This document shows positions 1-11,445 of a stretch of DNA of 64,000 nucleotides, piece by piece. The position numbers and the translations under genes are program-made. The stretch covers positions 100,398,041 to 100,462,040 of the forward strand of contig NC_079498.1 in the NCBI RefSeq assembly GCF_030052815.1, written 5' to 3'. The notes below the pieces were generated by a model. It did not search any database and was not told the origin of the DNA. It saw only the letters and a list, made by a program, of their open reading frames with translations. Numbering within the stretch: position 1 is the first letter of the stretch; the number at the start of each line of letters is the position of its first letter. This DNA is from Hevea brasiliensis. Lineage: Eukaryota; Streptophyta; Magnoliopsida; Malpighiales; Euphorbiaceae.

Positions 1-1278
1 GATCTCCCTTCTTCACTGAAGAACTGGAAGAACCGGTTCTTTATATTGAGGAGCAAGATTCCAAATGGCTTTGAGGGTATCCCACGGAGTTGGCAACACC
101 TGATCTCTACAATTCCAAAGAAGATCACCTTAAATAAGGACGAAGGCGCCATGGTGAAAGAGTTAAAGTCCCAGGCATCCACCCATAAATTCTCGTGCTT
201 AGATGCGATTATGGCCGAACTGAAGTGATGGATGATGCGGTTGATCACTGATGAAGACTATGAGCTTCAACTCACTGACCTCGGCTTGGTACAATCCATA
301 TTTCTAGCCTCTGAATCTTAGTGAACTCATTGACTTCTTCTCTGTGTAGGTATGGCAAGTGGCGACACTTCTAAGGTGCGGGCAATGAAGGAGGCCACTG
401 TTACCGCTGCTCAGACTCCTCAGCAAGAATTGATAGAAGTACCGAGCTCACCTCCCCGACCTCAGGAGCAGCCGATCCCAGAAGTTGAGGTCATCACTCC
501 TCCTCCTCAGCAGATTGAACTTCCACCTCCTCTGCCTCCTCCAATCTCTTTCAATGTGGAAGGGGAGTCTTCTAGTCCTATAGTTAGGATGCTTTCTCGA
601 GGCGCTCAACTCCTGATTTAATCGCTAGAAAGGAACCGCTCCACTCGAGGGAATCTTGGCCTTGCTAAAGTCATGGGTGCCTCCATCTGCTTCCAAGAAG
701 ATCAGAACAGGTTGGCAGAGGAGAGCATCGATGATATCTTAACTCAAACAATGAGCTTGGGCTTGGAGGCCATTACAAATCAGCATGTAATCAGAGAGAA
801 AACCCACGCCTTAAGGAGGGAGATTCTTAAGGCAGTCCAGGATGCCTCAGTTGCATAGGCTCAACTCTCCTCTGCTAATGACTATATCGCCAGACTGGAA
901 GATCGAATGAAGCATTACAAAGAGAAAATAGCCGAGGTGGAGCGGGAACTTGAAGTCACCCAAGCTGGTCGATCTGCTAATCTCACTCATTTCGCTGAGG
1001 AACTTCGAGCGAAGGAGGAGGAGCTCCGAGCCAAGGATGAGGAGCTCCAGGCCAAAGAAGAGGAAAGCACAATGAAAGAGGCTGGGGCATATGTGAACGC
1101 CCATAATGATCTCCTGGCTGAGCTGAGGAAGCGTTATCCTGAGGAGGACTTCTCCTGGATGAATCAGCTCATTCCAGAGGCCGAAGAGGAGAGTGATGAG
1201 GAACTCGAGAGAGAGGGGGATCAGAGAGCTGATAATATACCTGGGGAGCAAGCTGGGGGAGATCCACCTGTTGAATGA
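1..1278 (+). pseudogene. Decayed gypsy-type transposon ORF (coiled-coil protein), 5' cut by window edge
   Basis: One reading frame (frame 1) runs from the window start to a TGA at 1276-1278. It is broken by stops at 226-228, 619-621 and 856-858. The first part reads SSLKNWKNRFF... and a GIPRSWQ element, which resembles the N-terminal domain of plant 'putative gypsy type transposon' proteins. After an intron-like gap (231-351, ending tgtgtag) come a proline-rich stretch (about 400-560) and a long Glu/Lys-rich coiled coil (about 905-1100) with three tandem AKEEELRAKDEELQAKEEE-type heptads. The C-terminus is acidic. The shared frame across the stops shows one ancestral protein that is no longer maintained. 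Family assignment rests on the short N-terminal match only; the breaks are directly visible. Confidence 0.55.
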
Positions 1279-1917
1279 CTTGTATATATTTTTTTATTTT
1301 TAAATGAATAAAAATCATTTTTTTGTTTAATTCCTTAATGAGATTGGAAAGCGTTTAAATTTTCTGAGTACTTAACTGATTGAACGTATTTGAATATTAA
1401 ACCTGAAAGCGATTATTAATCAGAGTATAAGAGATCGAAAAAACATTACACGTAAGCATGAGATCGGACTAAGTCATGACCAAATACCGGGTAAAACTTT
1501 AGAACATTAGAATTGTAAAGATTTGACATTGACTTGAACTCTTAAGATCAGAATCGTCATTAGACCGGATAGAAACATTAACTTTATTTTAAGGAAAATC
1601 TGGGATCTCCAAACGAGAAGCCCGATCACATCATTAGTAGAATGAAGTTCCGCAATATTTGTACAGAGAGATCGGAGAATATCAATAGGCAAGATTGGAT
1701 GGTCTGGAGATCCAATATTGATTCGAACCCATCTGATAAGAAATCGGAAAATAATTAACTTGAGCGTGAGATCAGTTCGTTCCTGGGACGAACGAGTGAT
1801 CTATAAGTCCGATAAAGCTATTCGTCATTGGAGACATCGGTTGAGAGCGGATAATGAAGTTAAGAATTTGAAAGTTCCTTGACTTCGGAGGTCGGCCAAA
1901 ATATGGTGTCTACAATT
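1279..1917. other. Non-coding stretch, probable tail of the transposon
   Basis: I see no gene here. The stretch is AT-rich and contains repeated GATCGG/GATCAG words and a GGTGTCTACAA string at 1904-1914 immediately before resistance-gene homology begins. This is the sort of sequence found in untranslated parts of Ty3-type elements. No long terminal repeat could be paired, so the right-hand boundary is inferred from where NB-LRR coding similarity starts. Confidence 0.3.
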
Positions 1918-4420
1918 ACCAAAGATGAACTTATTGAGATATGGATTGGATAAGGGTTTTTGGACATATCTAATAACGATTTGGGGGAATATATTATCCA
2001 AAGGTTAGAGCTATCTGGCCTATTGGAGAGTCATGAATTGAGTGATTCCTTGTGGATAGCTCGTAAATGTGAGAAAGAGGAGTAATATTTTGGGAACAAA
2101 TGTCTAAAGAATGGACTGAGGCTGTGAGAATATCAATTAATGGTCATATTGACTTAGCAGCACCTCCAAGTCCTTGCCTCCGAGTACAAACTTTGCTTAT
2201 TAGGGATAGCAACGGAAGTGCATTACCGACCAAATTTTTGCAATTTATGAATGCTTTGGGAATTTTGGATTTGTCAAAAAATAGGAGGTTAGATGAGTTA
2301 CCTAGTGGCATCGGTTCATTAATCAATCTGCATTATCTTAATCTCTCCTTTACAAACATAAAGCAACTGCCACTTGAATCGAAGAATTTGGAAAATCTGG
2401 TGGTTTTGCTTGTGGATTATACTGGAAAACTTCAAATTATACCTAAGGAAGTGATATCAAGTTTTTCATCATTGCAAGTATTTAGCAAGTTAGCAATGAA
2501 ACCTTCAATGACGCAACCTTGTTACAAGAGTTGGAATGCATTGACTGCGTGAGTGACATATGTATCAGCCTATTCAACTGGCAAGCTGTTGAAAAGATGT
2601 TGGATTCTCAAAAATTGCAAAGTTGCATTAGAAAGCTTTCACTCATCAGGTTTGGAGTTTTTTACTAAAGGGGTGTAATAAAAAAAAAATTACACAAAAA
2701 AAAGTGGGTTTGAATTTAATTATAAAAAATGGTAAATTATGCTGAGGTGAAAGATGTGGGGGCAGAACGTAATTATAATAGCGTTTCTAGAGTCTGGACG
2801 CTATTATAAATAGTATCTAATAATTAAACAAAATAAAATAGTTAAAAAAATTTAAAGTAAAAGCTAGACGATACTATAAGTAGCGTCCAACTTTTACTTT
2901 AAATTTTTTAATTATTTTATTTATTAAAATTATTTTTTATTTAATTAAAATTTAATTTAATTTTAAATAAAAAATAATTTTTTATAATAAAAATATTATA
3001 ATATATAATATTAATTATTATAATATTATTTATTAAAATAATATTTATATTTTATTTAAAATATAAAATAAAATAATTAAAAAATTTAAAGTGAAAGGTG
3101 GATGCTACTATTTTAAAGTGGAAGTTGGGATGTTACTATAAGTAGTGTCCATCTTTCACTTTAAATTTTTTAATTATTTTATTTTATTTAAATATTGAAC
3201 GCTATACAACCAAACCCTTAAAATGTTATTATAATTAACGTTCCGTTCACAAATCTTTCAACTCAGCATAATTCACTCCTTTTTTTGTAATTAAATTCAA
3301 ACCTACCATTTTTTAGTATAATTTTTTTTATTACACCCTTTCTGTAAAAAACTCTCAGGTTTGAAGGGATTCTCAAGATACCAGTTCCAATTTCGTTCAG
3401 GATGGTACACTTGGAGGAACTTATTGCAGAAAATTGTAAACATCTCCAATTTGAAACTGAAGATAGCCAGTACTATGTCTTGAACATTCGTGGACTATGG
3501 ATTTGGCGTTGTTCCACACTTGATAATTTGCGATGGCTCATTTTTCCTCGGAGACTTGAAACTCTTGATGTGCGTAGCTGTGCATCATTGCTTCACGTTA
3601 TAGGCAACGATTTCGAAGGTGAATAAATCAGAGAAATTGATGAATGTCTTGGCATCTTCTCAAATCTAAAGAAATTATATTTGGAAGATCTACCATGGCT
3701 ACTGCGCATTTGCCCTCGAGTCTTACGATTTCCAACTCTTGAGGATGTGCTTGTCATTGATTGCCCAAATTTACTAAAGCTTCCGGTTGATCCACACAGT
3801 GCGAGAAGGTTAAGAGAAATAAAAAGTAGAAACTGGTGGGAGCAGCTGCATTGGGAACCGGAGGATATAGTCTTCAGAGATGCTTTGGCTTTGAAATTCC
3901 AAGGTCATACTCTAATCTTTTTCTTCAATACGCCCTTTTAATTTGTAAGAAGTTTAAGAATTTAGTACATTCTCTTTATAAACATATACAACCTACAGCA
4001 TCCACAAAATTAACCTTCTTTCAACTTTGAGTAAAATATTTTCTTATAAATGAAAACAATGGGAAAAAAAAAAGCTGCAAGTCTTTTCTGTTAAAAGGGT
4101 GAACATGTATTGGTAAATGAAGGTAAACCGAGGTATCAAATTATTATTTATTTGAAGCTTGATTTGGATGAATACATTTAAAATCCAAGATTTATTTATT
4201 TTTAATACAAATTATATTTATATTAAAGATATAAAAATATTTGATTTCCTTGCTTCATGAGGCTGCTTGCAGATGATTGCCCAAATCTAGGCAGACTAAC
4301 ATTCGATTCTGACAGTGCAAAGAATCTAAACGAAATAGAAGAACAGAGAAGCTGGTGGAATAAGTCGCAGTCGAAGGGCAAAGAAACAGAGGACACTTTC
4401 TCCCAGAAATATCTAAAAAA
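1918..4420 (+). pseudogene. CC-NB-LRR (RPS2/RPS5-type) resistance pseudogene
   Basis: The sequence opens inside the ARC2 region with ELIEIWIG then a TAA, and continues GFLDISNNDLGEYII...LLES, the signature of RPS2/RPS5-like CNL proteins. The MHD motif that should follow is missing: LLESHELSDS runs straight into WIARKCEKEE, then a stop. The LRR segment (2100-2552) has DLSKNRRLDELPSGIGSL and LPLESKNLENL. A frameshift near 2490-2500 moves the frame to LLQELECIDCVSDICIS. At 2655-3354 a MITE splits the gene, after which the LRR resumes (EELIAENCKHLQFE, 3402 on). There is a stop at 3624-3626, then NLKKLYLEDLPWLLRICP. A second copy of the C-terminal LRR motif (LLADDCPNL...SWWNK) lies at about 4258-4365. 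The N-terminal coiled coil and the P-loop are absent. This locus cannot encode a working receptor. Confidence 0.85.
2655..3354. mobile_element. Mutator-type MITE (long TIRs, perfect 9-bp target duplication)
   Basis: Both ends are flanked by the identical 9-mer TCAGGTTTG (2646-2654 and 3355-3363). The element starts GAGTTTTTTACTAAAGGGGTG and ends as its inverse, ACACCCTTTCTGTAAAAAACTC. The inverted similarity continues inward for about 140 bp with some mismatches, through the AATTATGCTGAG region. The 700-bp interior is AT-rich and contains GTCC(A)ACTTTTACTTT / AGTGTCCATCTTTCACTTT repeats but no transposase ORF. A 9-bp duplication plus very long TIRs is the hallmark of Mutator-like elements. 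Removing the element with one duplicate rejoins the host LRR frame, which confirms the boundaries. Confidence 0.88.
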
Positions 4421-5792
4421 TGGGTAAGTAAGTTAGCCCATTCTTGTATGGTTGACGTATATTTGTCCCCATTGCATAGAACTCAAACAAACAAGAATGG
4501 GGTATTTTACTTTTATTGGTCCTGCATAGAAAGTTAGATATTTGATTATGAGAGTGTAGAAATTATTTGAACATTCATATATAATTAACATGGATTTATT
4601 TTGTTCACTGCAGCAAAAAATAGTGTTCAATGAGAACGTGCTTGAAATAGAGGCCAGAAGAAGAGTCCTACAGATTGTAGCCAATTTTTCAGGTAAACAA
4701 AACATTTAGTAAAATTTTAAATTCCATGTCCCAACCTGAAGACATTGGAATAATAATTCAGTGTTGGAATGCTTACTTTTATGATTCGTCGGATATCCAT
4801 AGGTGTGGACTACATAGGTATAGAAAAGGATAAAAGCCGGATAAGCGTTCAAGCTGGGCAAACTGAAGAAAAGAAGGTGGGCTATGCAAAGCGTGCAAAC
4901 TGAAGAGATTGAAGAGCTCACCGCGGCTTCTTCTCAGTGCATTTCTTTAATAGACGTTTAGCTCTCTAGTTTGAGTTATGCTACCAGATCTTCTGGTGTT
5001 AGTTCCTCTTCTATGGAGATTTTTGTGCATAAGTTTGAGTTTTATTTCAGATCTCAAAATTTCTTGGTTGGGTCTACCTGCTGACCAGGAGAATTTTTTA
5101 ACGAAAATTTCTTGGCTCGCATACCCGATGACCAAGTAAATTTTCTGGTGGCTGGCTTTTTATTTAATTTTGAGGTGTGGTCGGAGCATTGGACTGGTCC
5201 CAGAATCCAAACTTCTATCTAGTCCACAGCTTCTAAAGGAGGCGATGCATGGCTGCACCAACTTTGTATTGCCATTGTTTAAAGATAGTAACAGGTTGGG
5301 CCACTGTTCAAAGATAGTAACAGGATGGGTAATCACGAAAATTACAAATATGAATTTAATTATTATTTTAATATTCAAACTCACCACTATTCCAATTAAA
5401 ATTCTGTTAAATTATATGCGCCCATTCCAAATTTGATTATCATTACATATATATTTTATATTTAGTTATTTATTTATATAGACAGTTTTGAGTAATTGAT
5501 ATGCAATATAAGAAATTCAAATTTGAACAAATTATGGGTACAATTACTGAATTAAAATCTAATTACACATTATTCCTATTAAGATTCAATCAAATATCTA
5601 AAAATATTAAATTTATAGTCATCCCTAATTATTATGGTTCCTTTTATTTAGAGGGTATGTATGGTTCCTTTATTTGGAGGGTGTGTATGAAAATCAACTA
5701 ATTTAAATTTATAAGCATTTAAAATTTTAAATAGTTACATGTTTAATTAAAGTGATTATTACTAATTGATAAGTAGTTGATGTGTTTGATAA
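4421..5792. other. Intergenic, no gene seen
   Basis: Only short random ORFs occur here. A CAAAAAATAGTGTTCAATGAG segment after a TGCAG at about 4610-4614 may be a last scrap of the resistance pseudogene's 3' end. A near-duplicate of about 20 bp (AAAGATAGTAACAGGTTGGG / AAAGATAGTAACAGGATGGG) lies at 5281-5300 and 5311-5330. I could not support any RNA gene or element. Confidence 0.4.
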
Positions 5793-6103
5793 TGTAACAC
5801 CCTAGGCAAATCTCACATCGGCAAAACACGGGAGAGATGCTGGGTTTATAAGTTGACAATATCACCCATTACATTAGTCCCATAAGGGGTGGATTGTAAC
5901 AGCAAATCCACATCGGCAAAACATGGGAGAGAGGGTTTATAAGTTGGTGGGCTTCACGAGCCCAATGGCGGCCCACTAGTGATATTGTCAATTTATAAAC
6001 ATCTCTCGTGTTACAATCCACCTTTGAGGGACTGGGCCTCTCGCGAGGTTGCCCCCCCCATCCGCCTTGGTTGCGTGGAGCTGCTCGATACCACAAATGT
6101 AAC
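5793..6103. repeat. TGTAAC-bounded interspersed repeat (TRIM/solo-LTR-like)
   Basis: It begins TGTAACACCCTAGGCAAATC and ends GATACCACAAATGTAAC. It contains the phrases CACATCGGCAAAACA(C/T)GGGAGAGA and GGTTTATAAGTTG, typical of a widespread plant repeat whose copies begin 'TGTAAC..CCCACATCGG' and end 'GATACCA..TGTAACA'. The 5' module is present twice in tandem (5795-5855 and about 5895-5945), so this copy carries an internal duplication. There are no coding regions. Exact class (TRIM, solo LTR or other) cannot be fixed from one copy. Confidence 0.55.
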
Positions 6104-6307
6104 TAGTGATATTGTTGTTACAAAAATTAGCTTATAAGCACATTTATTATTAAAATGACTAAAAAAGATATTAAATGAAATTTATAAGAAAGAATATAGA
6201 ATGCCGTAGTTCAAAAGTTCAGTTTGACTCCTCCACATTTTCTGCTTTGGACCCTAAATTATTTTCCCCTCCACACCACCTAAGTGTAATTTTCGGCCCC
6301 TTACACG

Positions 6308-6758
6308 TAAGGGTGAGCATTCGGTTCAAACCGAAATTGAACCGAATTAAATTACCAAAATCAAATTACTGTATTTTAGAACTGAACTGAACAGAAATAA
6401 ATGAAAAATCGAATCGAACCGAACCGCTTTATTTCTATTCGGTTTGTTTCAAACTGATTGATTACGAATTTGTTTGATTTTTTAATTTAGACTTCATTTT
6501 CAAGTTATTTGGTTTGATTTTAACCTTAGTTTGAACTTAATAACCATTAATCAATGAAATTAAGTAATTTATATATATATAATTACATATAATTCATAAA
6601 TTCTCCATAAAAATAAAAAATACTATTCAATTCGATTCGGTTCAAACCGATTTTTTTCTCTAAAACATAATCAAACCAAATTATATCAAAAATCGAACCA
6701 AATTAAGGCGGTTCAATTTAATTTATTTTTCGTTTTAAATCGAATAGTGCTCACCTTA
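6308..6758. mobile_element. hAT-type MITE
   Basis: The left end TAAGGGTGAGCATTCGGTTC and the inverse of the right end, TAAGGTGAGCACTATTCGAT, form terminal inverted repeats. Flanking 8-mers CTTACACG (6300-6307) and CTTGCACG (6759-6766) match at 7 of 8 positions, the size expected for hAT target duplications. The interior is full of GAACCGAA / TTCGGTT palindromic words and AT-rich sequence, without coding capacity. GGGTGAGCATTCGGTT is a familiar start for non-autonomous hAT elements in plants. Confidence 0.72.
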
Positions 6759-6766
6759 CTTGCACG

Positions 6767-7547
6767 TTACTCCACCTCAATATTTTTTTATAATTAACTT
6801 CACTCTTTTAAATTTATTTTGCCTTCACTCTACTCATATATTTTTTCATCCCCTAATTTATAATTTTAAATCTTAGATATATTTAATTTATTGGCTTTTA
6901 ATTAATTAAATTTTATAACTTACTAATTTTCTTTTTGTGTGATTAATTTTTCTCTTCTTTTAATATTATCATTAATACGAAAAAATATTGACTTTTCTAA
7001 AGACCGTAGTTTTTCCTCTTCTATGCTTATTATAGACTCTTATAGTTTAAGCACTTATATAGAATTTATTTTTACTAAACAACTGTTTATAATTTTGGTT
7101 AATAAAGTGGTTGTGTGCCGCTAACCCTGCCATCAGAAAATTCATTTTGAGCTATATTTATTCATGGTGCATTTTGGACAACTAAGACAGTATCAACAAG
7201 AGGCTAGAGGAAGAAGAAGCATGCCTCCTAAAATATGGCGGCAATTTCAATATTTTCCTGCTTCCACTTCAATAAAATCAAACAACCACTTTATATCATC
7301 AAATTCCATGCTAAATCATTCTCTTGGATATTTCGTCGAACAGCTTGGAAGCATTCTCTAACACCCCCACTCTTGACAATTCTAGACTGTGAAGACAATA
7401 CTGACAATGATGACGATTTCTAGTTTTGCAATGCTGCCAAAACGGAAGAAGAAAACCCATATGAAATAGAGAGGAAACAAAAGTTGTCAACTACATTCTG
7501 TAGACAACGATGATATAGAAAATTCAGAGTCTAAAGATATAGAAACT
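6767..7547. other. Intergenic, no gene seen
   Basis: AT-rich to about 7100, then mixed composition. Several 60-74 codon open frames overlap here but none has recognisable similarity or a sensible context. The stretch separates the hAT MITE from the tRNA gene. Confidence 0.4.
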
Positions 7548-7619
7548 GGGGCGTTCCGAGAATCGAACTCGGGACCTCTCGCACCCAAAGCGAGAATCAT
7601 ACCACTAGACCAAACGCCC
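7548..7619 (-). tRNA. tRNA-Pro (anticodon TGG)
   Basis: The reverse strand reads GGGCGTTTGGTCTAGTGGTA... with acceptor arms GGGCGTT / AACGCCC pairing perfectly. The anticodon arm TCTCGCT-TTGGGTG-CGAGA displays TGG, and the T arm CCCGAGTTCGATTCTCGG carries the TTCGATT box B. The discriminator base is C. Length is 72 nt with no intron and no encoded CCA. It lies 156 bp upstream of the next resistance gene and on the opposite strand. No strong oligo-T terminator directly follows the 3' end. Confidence 0.95.
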
Positions 7620-7775
7620 TCTTTGTTGCAAACTGAGCTGCTCAAAATATATTTATCTGGCTCATTTCAGTCGGATTTGTGCTCATAAAACCAGCACAGG
7701 GGCCTTGGCACCATAAACCAACTTGTTCTGGCTTCCTATTTGCAATAACGTTCCAATTTCCTCCTGCAATAAAAC

Positions 7776-10700
7776 ATGGCAGGGGCTGTGGTGGGTGTTG
7801 CTTTTCTATCTACTTCCCTTCAGGTGCTGTTGGATAGGATTGCTTCTGACGAGGTCGTTGACTTTATCAAGGGAAAGAAGCTTAATAGTGAGCTGCTTAA
7901 GCGGTTAGAGATAACCTTGTTGTCTGTTAACGTTGTGCTTGATGATGCTGAGGAGAAGCAAATCAGGAACAAGAATGTAAAGAAGTGGCTTAAGAGCTAA
8001 AAGATGCTGTTTATGATGCGGAGGACCTTTTAGATGAGATCTCTACTGAATCTTTGCGATGCAAGGTTGAAGCTGAATCTCAAAGCAGTATTACTCAGGT
8101 ACAGAACTTTTGCTCTTCTTTTAACCCTTTTAATAAGGGGGTGAATTCGAAACTGGAAGAGGTCCTTGCAAGATTAGAATTTATAGCAAAACAAAAGGAT
8201 GTTCTTGGTCTCAAAGAGGGTTTTGCAGAAAAACCATTACGGAGATTAGAAGAGACTTCAGTGGTAGATGAATCTAGTGTGTATGGTAGGGATGCTGAAA
8301 AGGAGTCTATAATGAAATTGTTGCTCTCAGACGAAACTAGTGGATATGATGATATTGGCGTTGTTACTATCGTGGGTATGGGTGGGATTGGTAAAACCAC
8401 CCTTGCTCAGCTTGTCTATAATGATTATAGACTAAAGGAGTATTTTAGCTACCAAGCATGGGTTTGTGTTTCAGAGGAATTTGATATCTTTAGAGTACTG
8501 AAAACAATCCTTGAGCAAGTCACATCATCAGCGACTGGGACCTAAACACACTTCAACTTAAGTTGATGGAGAAATTAGCGGGGAAGAAATTTCTTATTGT
8601 TCTAGATGATGTTTGGAATGAAAATTATTTTGAGTGGGAAAGATTAAGGACTCCATTCAATGTTGCCGCAGGAGGGAGTAAGATCATTGTCACAACACGC
8701 AATGAAAGTGTTGCATCAGTTGTGCGTACTAGTCCAATAAATTATTTAAATGTTTTATCAGATGATGATTGTTGGTTGTTATTTGCTAGACATGCATTTG
8801 TTAATGGAGATTCCAGAGCACAATCTACTCCAGAAACATTGCGCAGAGAAATCACAAAAAGGTGCTAAGGCCTACCTTTAGCCGCAAAAGCACTGGGTGG
8901 TCTTCTGCGCTTCAGATCAACTCCAAAGGAATGGGATGAGATATTGACGAGTGACATATGGGAATTTTCAGATTTCATCATTCCAACACTTAGAATAAGC
9001 TACTTTCATCTGCCCTCACACTTAGAACAATGTTTTGCCTATTGTTCAATGTTCCCAAAAGACTATGAATTTAAGAAGGAACAATTGATACAGTTGTGGA
9101 TAGCAGAAAATTTTTTGCATCAGCATGACAAAAGCAAAAGCATGGAAGAAATAGGTGAAGTGTCTTTCCGTGCTCTTGTATCGAGGTCTCTTTTCCAGCG
9201 ATCAAGTGGTAACAAATTAGGCTATGTTATGCATGATCTTGTTCATGACCTAGCTAAATTTGTATCCGGAGAATTTTGTTTTTGGCTTGAAGCCAACAAC
9301 TCACACAACATCGCAGGAAAAACTCGTCATCTGGGGTATTTACAATCTCAGGACGCATTTCAGAAGTTGGAAGGTATTTATGAAGCTAAGAGTTTACGCA
9401 CTTTCCTACCATTAAATTTGAATCCGTCTCGACGGTCTGCACTGTACTTCTCACTCTTATCCAAAAAGGTACTTCACAAGCTGTTACCAATGTTAACATG
9501 CTTACGGGTGCTATCATTGTCTCGGTATTGTTATATTACTGAATTGCCTGATTCGATTGGTAATCTGAAATACTTGCGCCTTTTGGACCTCTCCTTTACA
9601 GGAATCAAGTGGTTACCCAACTCTACATGTAAGCTTTACAATTTACAGAGGTTGGCATTAACAGATTGTAAAGATTTGATTGAGTTGCCTGCAAATATGC
9701 ATAACCTCAGAAATTTGTCTCATCTTGATCTTGCTGGAACTAACATAAAAGAGATTCCAGTACATGTGATCAAATTAAAACGTCTTCAAACACTGACTCT
9801 TTTTTCTGTTGGAAGGCAGAGGGGGACAGGAATTGGAGAGTTGAGGCAACTTAATGATCTTCATGGAAAGCTTTCAATCTTGGAACTGCAGAATGTGAAC
9901 GGTCGGGAAGATGCTTTGGAGGCAAGACTGAAGGAAAAGAATCAACTTGAGGGATTATGGTTGGAGTGGAGTATCAATTCTGGTGATTCGCGAAAAGAAA
10001 GAGAAGTTCTAGAAAAGCTCCAACCTCATACTAACTTGAAAGAGCTCACGATCAAAAACTATGGTGGTACTGCATTTCCATTTTGGTTAGTAGAACGATC
10101 ATCATTGTCTAATATTGTTTGCCTTTGTCTTAGCAATTGCAAATATTGCATCTCCTTGCCTCCGCTGGGGCAGTTACATTCTCTCAAGGACCTTTCTATT
10201 ACGGGATTTTATGCTGTGGAGACAATAGGTCCTGAGTTTTATGGGAGTGATGGTCTGGCAACAAAGCCATTTGAGTCGCTGCAAACTTTAAGGTTCAAGG
10301 AGATGGTGGAGTGGGAGGAATGGTTTCCATTTGAAAACGATATTGAGGGTAGGGCTTTCCCTTGTCTTCAAGAGCTTTATGTAGAGAATTGTCCCAAGCT
10401 TACTAAGCACCTTCCCAGCAACCTTCCTTGTTTAACCAAACTTGTTGTCAGTGACTGCCAAGAGCTAGTTGCTTCTCTTCCCAGGGCTCCAGATATCCTT
10501 CATTTGCAATTGGGATATTGTGATAAATTCCTGTTGAAGAACCTGCCACCCCAGCTGAAGATGATAAGTTTTGAGGGTTGGTCCCTATCCGAGAGAATTG
10601 AAGAGGTTGATGCAAGTCTTAAAATTTTGAACATCTATGATTGTTTGTCTCTCAGTTGGCTACCTATGGACCGTTTATCCACTACCTTGGAAGTACTTGA

Positions 10701-11445
10701 GATCAAGAGCAGTGATAACTTAAAGTTCCCAGTGCACCTGTACTATGACTCCCTTGAAAAGCTGTTAATTGAGAGCAGCTGCTGTTCACTCCAGAATTTT
10801 CCTCTGGACATCTTCCCAAAGCTCAAGCATCTCACCATCAAGAACTGCACGAGTATGGAATCAATATCAGTTCCCTGCAGACCTCAATATGATCTCCAAT
10901 CTCTGAGGCACCTGCATATCTTTGGATGTCCTAAATTTGTATCATTTCCAGAAGGAGGATTGCATGCCCCCAACCTTTCTTATTTTCGAATTGACCTTTG
11001 TAAACATCTAAAGTCACTGCCCCAAAGGATGCACACACACATTCCATCACTAGAAGTACTGACCATAAGTAGTTGTCCTGAAATTGTATCATTTCCGAAA
11101 GGCGGCTTGCCTTCAAATTTGAGAAGCCTCTGCATCTATGGATGTGCCAGACTCTATGCCAACCGAGCAGAATGGCATTTGCAGAGACTCACCTGCCTCG
11201 GAGATTTCTGCATTTCGTGTGAAGATATCAAATCCCTTCCAGAGGAGGGGCTGCTGCCTACCACTCTTGCCACTCTCCGCCTCGCAGGGTGTCCACATCT
11301 GAAATCACTCAACAGAAAGGGGCTTAATGAACTAACAAATCTGGAAATATTATTAATTGATGATTGTCCTGAGCTAGAATGCTTGCCAGAGGAGGGCCTG
11401 CCAGAATATCTCTCTCATTTCCGAATTCAGAATGTCCATTGCTAA
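7776..11445 (+). pseudogene. CC-NB-LRR (RPP13-like type) resistance gene, three disabling lesions
   Basis: An intronless CNL of about 1,200 codons starting at ATG 7776 ([20 protein letters not shown]). It has an Rx-type coiled coil to about 8100, then NB-ARC with P-loop GMGGIGKTT (about 8375), kinase-2 KKFLIVLDDVW (8587), RNBS-B SKIIVTTRNE (8679), GLPLAAK (8871), RNBS-D EQCFAYCSMFPKDYEF (9028) and MHD (9229). About 700 residues of LRR follow, ending QNVHC at the TAA 11443-11445. Such proteins are intracellular sensors of pathogen effectors. Lesions: a one-base loss before 7998 gives TAA where the family has [15 protein letters not shown]; a second shift lies at about 8530-8545 before DLNTLQLKLM; and TAA at 8866-8868 sits just before GLPLAAK. 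The frame then stays open for 2.6 kb. Either a recently dead gene or three consensus errors in a draft assembly. Confidence 0.9.
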
